Notes under the pieces: model-generated
What the model saw: only the letters and a program-made list of their open reading frames with translations
The model's database searches: none
Told to the model about the DNA's origin: nothing
Shown here: positions 1-5,671 of the stretch, piece by piece
Position numbering within the stretch: the stretch's first letter is position 1
Layout: each line of letters begins with the position of its first letter
Source: Candidatus Levyibacteriota bacterium
GTDB taxonomy: Bacteria > Patescibacteria > Microgenomatia > Levybacterales > UBA12049
Assembly: GCA_016186625.1 (NCBI GenBank)
Contig: JACPLG010000005.1
Location: 52,415 to 116,414 of the forward strand
Direction of reading: 5' to 3'
DNA: 64,000 nucleotides
Position numbers and translations under genes: made by a program

Positions 1-40
1 GTAATTTTGCCTTTTGCATTTTGAATTTTTAATTTAGTTT

Positions 41-940
41 ATGAATATTATTGGTAGGAAAAAATTATATTTTTTAATTTCACTTTTGGTGATGTTGCCG
101 GGATTAGTCTCGCTTGCTCTATATGGGCTTAATCTTTCAATAGATTTTACAGGAGGAAGTAGGATGATAATATCTTTTAGCAAAAACGTTTCGGAGGAGG
201 AAACTAAGTTTATTAGCTCAGATCTGGAGAAGCGGAATATAAAGGTTTTATCTATTGAGCCGTCAGGAAAAACCGCAATTGTTAGAACATCTCCAATTGA
301 TGAGAGGCAAAACTCGGAGTTTAATAAGGATTTGAAGGCAAAATATAGAGAGGCAATTCAGGAAGAATTCTCAACAATAGGACCAACAATTGGCGGAGAA
401 ACTACCAGAAATGCCGTAAAAGCAGTCTTTTTTGCCTCGCTATTGGTAGTGGTTTACATATCTTTGGTTTTTAGGTCTGTTCCAAAACCGGCTAGCAGTA
501 TAAGGTTTGGTATCTCAACTATATTTGCACTAATCCATGATGTTTTGGTTGTAGTTGGTGTATTTTCAATTCTCGGTCATTTCTTAAGCGTTGAAATAGA
601 CGCTCTTTTTGTAACAGCGCTTCTTACGATTATTGGATTTTCAGTCCATGACACAATTGTTGTTTTTGACAGGATCCGAGAGAATTTAGGAAAAAATGTC
701 AATGCAAGCTTTGCCCAAGTTGTTAATGATTCAATTCTTCAAACAATCGGCCGCTCTCTTAATACATCAATCACGGTTTTACTTGTTCTGTTCGCTTTAC
801 TTCTGTTCGGCGGCGAGAGTATCAGATGGTTTGTAGTGGCACTGATTGTGGGTATCGCGTCAGGTACGTATTCCTCAATATTCAATGCCTCACCAATATT
901 GGTGGTCTGGCACGAATGGAGCCAAAGACAAAGTAAATAG
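41..940 (+). CDS. secF: Protein translocase subunit SecF
   Basis: SecF works with SecD in the cytoplasmic membrane, using the proton motive force to help the SecYEG channel export proteins. The 299-residue protein has the family layout: a first membrane helix near residues 8-30 followed by the conserved DFTGG motif (about 36-40), a periplasmic domain to about residue 110, then GGETTRNAV and five closely spaced hydrophobic segments. The conserved GFSVHDTIVVFDRIREN stretch lies near residues 200-216. Length is normal for SecF. secD would be expected just upstream, outside the window. No clear ribosome binding site precedes the ATG; the 40 bases before it are plain AT-rich sequence. Identification is secure. 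Confidence 0.96.
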   Translation: MNIIGRKKLYFLISLLVMLPGLVSLALYGLNLSIDFTGGSRMIISFSKNVSEEETKFISSDLEKRNIKVLSIEPSGKTAIVRTSPIDERQNSEFNKDLKAKYREAIQEEFSTIGPTIGGETTRNAVKAVFFASLLVVVYISLVFRSVPKPASSIRFGISTIFALIHDVLVVVGVFSILGHFLSVEIDALFVTALLTIIGFSVHDTIVVFDRIRENLGKNVNASFAQVVNDSILQTIGRSLNTSITVLLVLFALLLFGGESIRWFVVALIVGIASGTYSSIFNASPILVVWHEWSQRQSK

Positions 941-959
941 CAAATAGGAAATAGCAAAG

Positions 960-1391
960 ATGAAAGCGGGAATAGATTATATAGGAGTGTCAGCGGGAGC
1001 ATTGATAGTAAACAAAAAAGGTGAAATTCTTCTAACAAAAAGAAGCATGAAGGCACGAAACGAAAAAGGAAAATGGGAAGCTCCAGGAGGTCAAGTCCAT
1101 TTTGGTGAGACTAGAGAGTAAGCAATAAAAAGAGAGATTAAAGAGGAATTAGGAGTCAATATTGAGATTATTCGAACTCTACATACAACTGATGAAATTT
1201 TAGAAAAAGATAAACAACATTGGGTTCCAACTACGTTTTTGGTAAAAATTAAAAGAGGCCAAACACCTAAAGTTTTGGAACCAGAAAAATGTGACCAAAT
1301 TGGTTGGTTTAATCTCAATAAACTTCCGTCACCAATCTCGTATGTAACATCACTTGACATTAAAGAATTCAAAAGACAGTTAAGACGATAA
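960..1391 (+). pseudogene. NUDIX hydrolase interrupted by an in-frame TAA
   Basis: Read from ATG at 960 to TAA at 1389-1391, this 143-codon frame encodes a complete small NUDIX hydrolase (family role: hydrolysis of nucleoside diphosphates linked to another moiety) except for one in-frame TAA at 1119-1121. The NUDIX box Gx5Ex7REUxEExGU is perfect around it: GGQVHFGE, T-R-E-stop-A-I-K, REIKEELGV. The stop occupies the fourth of the seven free positions, so it removes no obligate catalytic residue but ends translation before the REUxEE helix. Sequence on both sides is uneroded, so the mutation is recent, or it is an assembly error, or the codon is read through. It starts 20 bases after secF ends, so it may share its transcript. 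No nearby ATG or GTG would restart the second half. Confidence 0.85.
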
Positions 1392-1402
1392 TTTTTTATT
1401 TT

Positions 1403-1431
1403 AGCCTTGCAAGGCGTCCCCTTGCAAAGCT
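1403..1431. repeat. Inverted repeat between convergent genes
   Basis: TTGCAAGG at 1407-1414 pairs with CCTTGCAA at 1420-1427 around a five-base loop; the outer bases AGC and GCT extend the stem with one mismatch. It sits between the 3' ends of the NUDIX frame (+) and the YqeY gene (-). No T-tract follows on either strand, so it is not a textbook intrinsic terminator, though it could stabilise both 3' ends. Confidence 0.5.
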
Positions 1432-1882
1432 AGGGGGAGAGTTTGGAGCGGACAATTCCAGAAACCATACCCATGTCGGATTTGCCTTTGAGTTTGGCGC
1501 CGAGCACGCCCATGACTTTTCCCATGTCTCCCATTGTTGAGGCTCCGGTTTCAGATATTGTTTGTTCAACTATATTTCGAACATCTTCTTCTGACATTTG
1601 TTCGGGCAGAAAACCTTCTAATATTTTTAGTTCGCTTTGCTCCTTATCAACTAACTCCTGTCTTCCTGCTTTTTTAAATTCTTCAATAGAATCTTTCCTT
1701 TGTTTTGCCTCTTTTTGGATTACTGAAAGAACGTCTTCTTCGGAAGCAACATATCCTGCGCCGCCTTTTTGAATCTCATAATAATTAACTGCGGAGAGCA
1801 AAAGCCGAAGAACAGAAGTTCGCAGCTCGTCACGAGCCATCATTGACTGCTTTAATTCTTCTTGGAGTTTTTGCTTATCCAC
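1430..1882 (-). CDS. GatB/YqeY domain protein
   Basis: A 150-residue stand-alone YqeY-family protein, related to the C-terminal tail domain of the GatB amidotransferase subunit; its role outside GatB is not established. Typical features are the amphipathic N-terminal helix with LKQSMMARDELRTSVLRLLLSA, the EEDVLSVIQKEAKQRKDSIEEF segment (about 48-70) and a C-terminal half with TMGDMGKVMG and LKGKSDMGMVS. Length matches the family (about 150). The start is a GTG at 1880-1882, chosen because an extended -10 box (TGCTATAAT, minus strand 1897-1889) lies only six bases upstream, implying a leaderless message. A TrpR-like operator copy lies about 70 bp further upstream. Confidence 0.9.
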   Translation of the reverse strand: MDKQKLQEELKQSMMARDELRTSVLRLLLSAVNYYEIQKGGAGYVASEEDVLSVIQKEAKQRKDSIEEFKKAGRQELVDKEQSELKILEGFLPEQMSEEDVRNIVEQTISETGASTMGDMGKVMGVLGAKLKGKSDMGMVSGIVRSKLSP

Positions 1883-1888
1883 TCTCTG

Positions 1889-1897
1889 ATTATAGCA
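1889..1897 (-). promoter_or_regulatory. Extended -10 promoter box for the YqeY-like gene
   Basis: On the minus strand the bases read TGCTATAAT, an extended -10 element, ending six bases before the GTG start. The same TGCTATAAT word in the same position precedes the genes at 31699 and 37112. No good -35 is visible at the usual spacing, as expected for an extended -10. Confidence 0.6.
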
Positions 1898-1964
1898 AAG
1901 TTATTCAAAAAGTTATTTGAAAAACAACAAAGCAAATAGAAGAACAAGATGTAATAAAATTATC

Positions 1965-1980
1965 CGTTGTCTAGTCAACG
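1965..1980. promoter_or_regulatory. CTAG-centred palindrome, probable TrpR-like operator (copy 1)
   Basis: CGTTGTCTAGTCAACG is a palindrome around CTAG with one asymmetric base pair each side. It lies 19 bp beyond the stop codon of the TrpR-like gene and upstream of the YqeY gene promoter. A second copy in the same orientation precedes the regulator (2420-2434), and the similarity continues into the right flank (ATAC...TTAC). The trp operator of enteric bacteria also has a CTAG core, which supports an operator reading; direct repeats bounding one gene could also be recombination sites. Confidence 0.55.
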
Positions 1981-1998
1981 ATACAAAATTACTCTAAA

Positions 1999-2412
1999 TT
2001 ACTTACGTTTTACGTCTTTTCTATTGAAACCAGTATATTCATTTCTCTTGAAAACCAATTGTGATCCTCCGGTTTTACTATATCTCTTATTTCTATATTC
2101 TTTTTCAACTAGCAATCCGCGTCTTCGAATAAGATTATAACAATCTGGGCGTGCATCCATGAGTCTCATAACGTGAACTATTGTATTTTTACCGACCTTG
2201 AGTTCTCTACTTATTTCATCTATTCCAACTCCTGAAGATATGTACTCAGCAATTAATATCCTTCGACCTATTTTTAGACGTTCGTCCAAAGTTAACAGTC
2301 CGTTGATTATCTCTTCCACCTCATTTCCATCTGTTGCAGCTAAGAAAGAGTCTCTTAATCTATTAAGCGCTTCGTAAATTGCTTCCTTCTCAAGAAATTT
2401 ATATCTTCTCAT
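1999..2412 (-). CDS. TrpR/YerC-YecD family transcriptional regulator
   Basis: A 137-residue DNA-binding protein of the Trp-repressor-like YerC/YecD family. After a helical N-terminus, LLTLDERLKIGRRILIAEYIS (about 40-60) is the conserved first part of the domain, followed by a helix-turn-helix in IDEISRELKVGKNTIVHVMRLM (about 64-85). The C-terminal tail of about 45 residues is basic, with many Arg and Lys. The start at 2412 (MRRYKFL) is preferred over an in-frame Met 19 codons upstream because the family starts there, and because the palindrome at 2420-2434 and a TATAGT -10 (minus strand 2443-2438) lie just before it. That places the probable operator over the transcription start, suggesting autorepression. 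The ligand is unknown; no tryptophan genes are in the window. Confidence 0.88.
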   Translation of the reverse strand: MRRYKFLEKEAIYEALNRLRDSFLAATDGNEVEEIINGLLTLDERLKIGRRILIAEYISSGVGIDEISRELKVGKNTIVHVMRLMDARPDCYNLIRRRGLLVEKEYRNKRYSKTGGSQLVFKRNEYTGFNRKDVKRK

Positions 2413-2419
2413 AAAGTAT

Positions 2420-2434
2420 CGTTGTCTAGTCAAC
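2420..2434. promoter_or_regulatory. CTAG-centred palindrome, probable TrpR-like operator (copy 2)
   Basis: CGTTGTCTAGTCAAC, matching copy 1 at 1965-1980, ends eight bases upstream of the regulator's ATG. A TATAGT -10 box lies immediately upstream on the minus strand (2443-2438), so a protein bound here would cover the transcription start. This supports negative autoregulation; it is not proved by the sequence. Confidence 0.6.
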
Positions 2435-2534
2435 AATACTATAGTTACAAATAATCTATAGGTTTTCAAGTATTTATTTGAGGTGGATAGTAATTAAATT
2501 GAGATTGTTAGGATTGAATTAATTGGAGATGAAA

Positions 2535-3323
2535 TTAACCGATGAGTCTTCCCAGACCTTTCTGCTTGCTTTTTTTAAAAGCAAAAGTAAACAGCAAAAT
2601 TGATAATATCAAATAGAATATGTTTAATGCAAAGCTTACAAAAATCTTATCTGCAGAAATAGTGTTCAAAAAAATGTGTTGCCTCATGGCTTCAAAAACA
2701 TAGCTTGAAGGAATTAAAAGAGATATTTTTTGCGCCCAGTCCGGTAAGATAGATAGCGGATAATAAATTGCAGAAAAAGGGACTATGATGTATGCTCCAG
2801 TCCAAGCAAGAGTTTGCGCTTTCAGGCCATACCTAATTATTATCGAAGCGACAATAAATCCGATTACCCAACCGGTTATACCAAGATTTATAAAAATAGG
2901 GACAAGCCATGCGCCAAACTGGAAGAAAGCGTACTTATACAAAATGAACGCAGTTGCTGCGGAGAACACCAGGCTTATAGACATTTTTGTCCCACCGTAA
3001 ATAATTACCGATGTAATCCACTCTGAAAGTTTAAGAGGTGAAGAAAATATATTGACTAAATTCCTGTCCCACAATTCGGTCAAAAGATTTACGGTTATTT
3101 CATACTGGGATCGCCAAGTGATAACCCAGAAGATAAGCCCTGTTAAAAGAACGGTTGTCGTTTCTTTTGGATTCTGACTAAGGCTCGCAAAGTACAGACC
3201 CGTAATTCCCCAAACCAGAATATCCATAACAGGCCAATAGAACATGTCGGATAATCTGTCATAACTGCGAATTAAAGTATAAAAATACCTTTTGTTCATC
3301 GCATATATTCTTTGCAAGCTCAT
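2535..3323 (-). CDS. ABC-2 type transporter permease
   Basis: Membrane subunit of an ABC exporter. The 262-residue protein has about six hydrophobic segments in the ABC-2 pattern: one near residues 30-50 (VMDILVWGITGLYF), a cluster from about 60 to 190 ending in IIVPFSAIYYPLSILPDWAQ, and a last one near 225-245. The PLSILPDWAQKISLLIPSSYVFEAMR stretch is the usual conserved region before the final helix. It overlaps the upstream ATPase gene by four bases, so the two are translationally coupled and form one transporter. The substrate cannot be told from sequence; family members export drugs, lipids or polysaccharides. Confidence 0.9.
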   Translation of the reverse strand: MSLQRIYAMNKRYFYTLIRSYDRLSDMFYWPVMDILVWGITGLYFASLSQNPKETTTVLLTGLIFWVITWRSQYEITVNLLTELWDRNLVNIFSSPLKLSEWITSVIIYGGTKMSISLVFSAATAFILYKYAFFQFGAWLVPIFINLGITGWVIGFIVASIIIRYGLKAQTLAWTGAYIIVPFSAIYYPLSILPDWAQKISLLIPSSYVFEAMRQHIFLNTISADKIFVSFALNIFYLILSILLFTFAFKKSKQKGLGRLIG

Positions 3324-4252
3324 AGTCTCCCTCCGGGCCGGAGGCCTCCTTTCGAAACTTTAAGAAAGAAATCTTCAAGATCAGGTTTGTTAATTGAAAT
3401 ATCTTGAAAGTTAATCTTGTTATTCGTAAGCATTGTTAGAAAATTTGAAATTTTTTTGCTTTCAACACTTATGTAAAACATACTTCCATCTCTTTTGTAT
3501 TTAATTTTCTGATCTTCAAAAACTTCTTCCGCCTTTTTATAGTCTTTTATTAAAATCTCCATTTGGGAGACGGTTATTTGATTTGCTAAATTTTCAGGCG
3601 TGTCTTCTGCAATGATTTTCCCATGATTAAGAATTATCACTCGGTCACACATTTCTTCAACTTCCCCCATATTGTGGGATGTAAAAAGCATGCTGACTTT
3701 ATATTCTTTTTGCTCTTTTTTTAAAAACTCTCTAATCTTTACAGCAATTTCAGGATCAAGGGATGCAGTCGGCTCATCCAAAAGAATAATTTCGGGATAA
3801 TTTAAAAAAGCTTTTGTCAAAAGAAGTCTTGCCCGTTCTCCAGCGGAAAGAGAGTTTACTTCCTTTTCTCTCAAATGGTTGATTTCAAACTCAGAAAGTA
3901 ATTTATCAATTCTTTTCTTTTTATTTGGAATTTCATAAAGGTCAGCATAAATTGATAGAACTTGATCAACTGTAAAAAGCCAAGGTAGAGAAATATAGGC
4001 AGATGAAAAATTAACTCTTTTGAGAATTTCACTTCTTGCCTTTTTGAATGTTTTCCCAAAATATGAAATCTGTCCGCTTGTGGGCTCCATTACATCCAAA
4101 AGCATATAGATAGTTGTTGTTTTACCTGCGCCATTTGGTCCAAGAAGACCAAGAATTTCCCCCTCGTTCAGAGAAAAAGAAACACGGTCCACTGCCGTAA
4201 AATCACCAAATTGTTTTGTAAGGTTTTTGACCTCTAATACTTTATTTAACAT
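3320..4252 (-). CDS. ABC transporter ATP-binding protein
   Basis: ATPase partner of the permease gene it overlaps. In order: Walker A GPNGAGKTT (about residues 39-47), the signature LSAGERARLLLTKAF (about 136), Walker B IILLDEPTASLDP (about 155-167), and the switch histidine in LFTSHNMGEVEEMCDRV (about 190). A C-terminal extension of some 80 residues after the core (YKKAEEVFEDQKIKYKRDG and beyond) resembles the regulatory tail of drug- and antibiotic-exporting ATPases. The gene begins 16 bp after the CCA-adding enzyme gene on the same strand, so cca, ATPase and permease probably form one operon. Confidence 0.94.
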   Translation of the reverse strand: MLNKVLEVKNLTKQFGDFTAVDRVSFSLNEGEILGLLGPNGAGKTTTIYMLLDVMEPTSGQISYFGKTFKKARSEILKRVNFSSAYISLPWLFTVDQVLSIYADLYEIPNKKKRIDKLLSEFEINHLREKEVNSLSAGERARLLLTKAFLNYPEIILLDEPTASLDPEIAVKIREFLKKEQKEYKVSMLFTSHNMGEVEEMCDRVIILNHGKIIAEDTPENLANQITVSQMEILIKDYKKAEEVFEDQKIKYKRDGSMFYISVESKKISNFLTMLTNNKINFQDISINKPDLEDFFLKVSKGGLRPGGRL

Positions 4253-4268
4253 AAAAAAACTAAGGAGG

Positions 4269-5618
4269 TTACTGAAGCTCTCTTATTCTATTTAATAGAT
4301 AATTTCTGTTATTTTTAGACAAATCTTCATCAACTTCCTCAAAAAGTTTTTGCAAAATTTCCCCTACGCGGGGACCTGGCTTTAAGTTTAACACTTTCAT
4401 AACGTCATTTCCATCAATTTTAAGATCATTTAATGCAAATGGTTTTGGCGCCAACTCCCCCGCTACTCTTTCTTTGAATTTTTTAAGCCGCCAGGATTCA
4501 GCGGTTTGTGTCCCTCCACCAAGCCGGTCCCCAATTCTAAGATCCATCATGTCTCCGACATTTTCAACTCCAATTCTTCTAATAAATCTTCTGACTGCTG
4601 CATCAGATAAATTTTCATTGACAGAAAACATATGCCACCTAATTAAAGTTACAATTTTTGTTGTTTCTTTTTTTGAAAATTTAAGCCTCTGACAAATCTC
4701 GTAAGCAATATTAGCGCCGGACACCTCATGGTTATAAAAGGTGACAAGTCCTTCTTTATCTTTTCCTGCAACTTTAGGTTTGCCAACGTCATGAAGAAGA
4801 GCTGCAAATCTGACAATCGGATCTTTGGACGGGCAGTGCTTTAAAGACATTATGTTATGAGTAAAAACATCTGTTGTGTGATGACGGCCGGGCCGGGCCT
4901 GCGAAACTCCAACTCCTTCTAAAAGTTCGGGTAATATAAATTCCAAAAGCCCGGATTCTTTTAAAAGCATTATCCCTTTGGTAGGGTCCGGGCTTGATAA
5001 GATTTTTAAAAGCTCATCTCTAATCCGCTCGGCGGAAATATGTTTAATAAGGGCTGAGTCCTCCTTAATTTCTTTTCCTGTTGCCTCATCAATGTCAAAA
5101 CCAAGCTGTGCTGCTAACCGAACTCCACGCATAAGACGCAGGGCATCCTCTTTAAACCTTTCCTTTGGATTTCCAACAGTTCTGATAATATTTTTTTTAA
5201 TATCAGACTTTCCTTCAAAAGGATCGATAAACTCTACTTCTCTGCCGGCAACTTTCATAGCAACAGCGTTTAGTGTAAAATCCCGGCGGGATAAATCTTC
5301 TTCAATTGTTTTTCCCCAAGATACTTTGTCCGGACGGCGTCTGTCAGAATAACCATGTTCGGTCCGAAAAGTTGTGATTTCAACTATGCCAAGATTCTTA
5401 ACGGGAATTCCTACAGTTCCAAACTGATTGTTATAATATCCATCTTCAAAAAGTTTGAGAATTTGCTTAGGAGTGGCGCTAGTTGTTAAGTCCCAGTCTT
5501 TTACAGGAAGTCCCATGAGAATGTCTCTTACGCATCCTCCCACAAAATAAACATCAAAACCCGACTTTTTAAGAGTGTCATATATTTTCTTTATTTTCTC
5601 TGGGATAGCTTTAGTCAT
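4269..5618 (-). CDS. cca: CCA tRNA nucleotidyltransferase with HD domain
   Basis: Adds or repairs the 3' CCA of tRNAs. The class II polymerase head shows GGCVRDILMG and the catalytic DWDLT pair, then RRRPDKVSWG and RRDFTLNAVAM, all near the N-terminus. RLMRGVRLAAQLGF is the tRNA-binding neck, and an HD phosphohydrolase domain follows (FAALLHDVGKP), as in E. coli-type enzymes. The start at MTKAIPEKIKK (5618) is chosen over an in-frame Met at 5705: the extra N-terminus is unlike the family and would overlap the divergent recJ start at 5672. That gives 449 residues, normal length. The one sequenced clear tRNA-Gln here lacks an encoded CCA, consistent with a need for this enzyme. Confidence 0.94.
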   Translation of the reverse strand: MTKAIPEKIKKIYDTLKKSGFDVYFVGGCVRDILMGLPVKDWDLTTSATPKQILKLFEDGYYNNQFGTVGIPVKNLGIVEITTFRTEHGYSDRRRPDKVSWGKTIEEDLSRRDFTLNAVAMKVAGREVEFIDPFEGKSDIKKNIIRTVGNPKERFKEDALRLMRGVRLAAQLGFDIDEATGKEIKEDSALIKHISAERIRDELLKILSSPDPTKGIMLLKESGLLEFILPELLEGVGVSQARPGRHHTTDVFTHNIMSLKHCPSKDPIVRFAALLHDVGKPKVAGKDKEGLVTFYNHEVSGANIAYEICQRLKFSKKETTKIVTLIRWHMFSVNENLSDAAVRRFIRRIGVENVGDMMDLRIGDRLGGGTQTAESWRLKKFKERVAGELAPKPFALNDLKIDGNDVMKVLNLKPGPRVGEILQKLFEEVDEDLSKNNRNYLLNRIRELQ

Positions 5619-5671
5619 ATTGTTTGAAGATTTGCTCTTTGTTATAGTATAGCAAAGAAAAGAAGATATAA

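Noticed and set aside
1119..1121. Reassigned stop codon (alternative genetic code)
   Set aside because: Many genes in the window end in TAA, and others in TGA or TAG, at the expected place; a single internal TAA does not support recoding.
1091..1372. Minus-strand open frame of 93 codons opposite the NUDIX gene
   Set aside because: The + strand encodes a clear NUDIX domain over the same bases; the antisense frame has no family-like features.
1403..1431. Intrinsic terminator for secF/NUDIX or the YqeY gene
   Set aside because: The hairpin is real but no T-run follows on either strand; the T-rich stretch lies on the wrong side.
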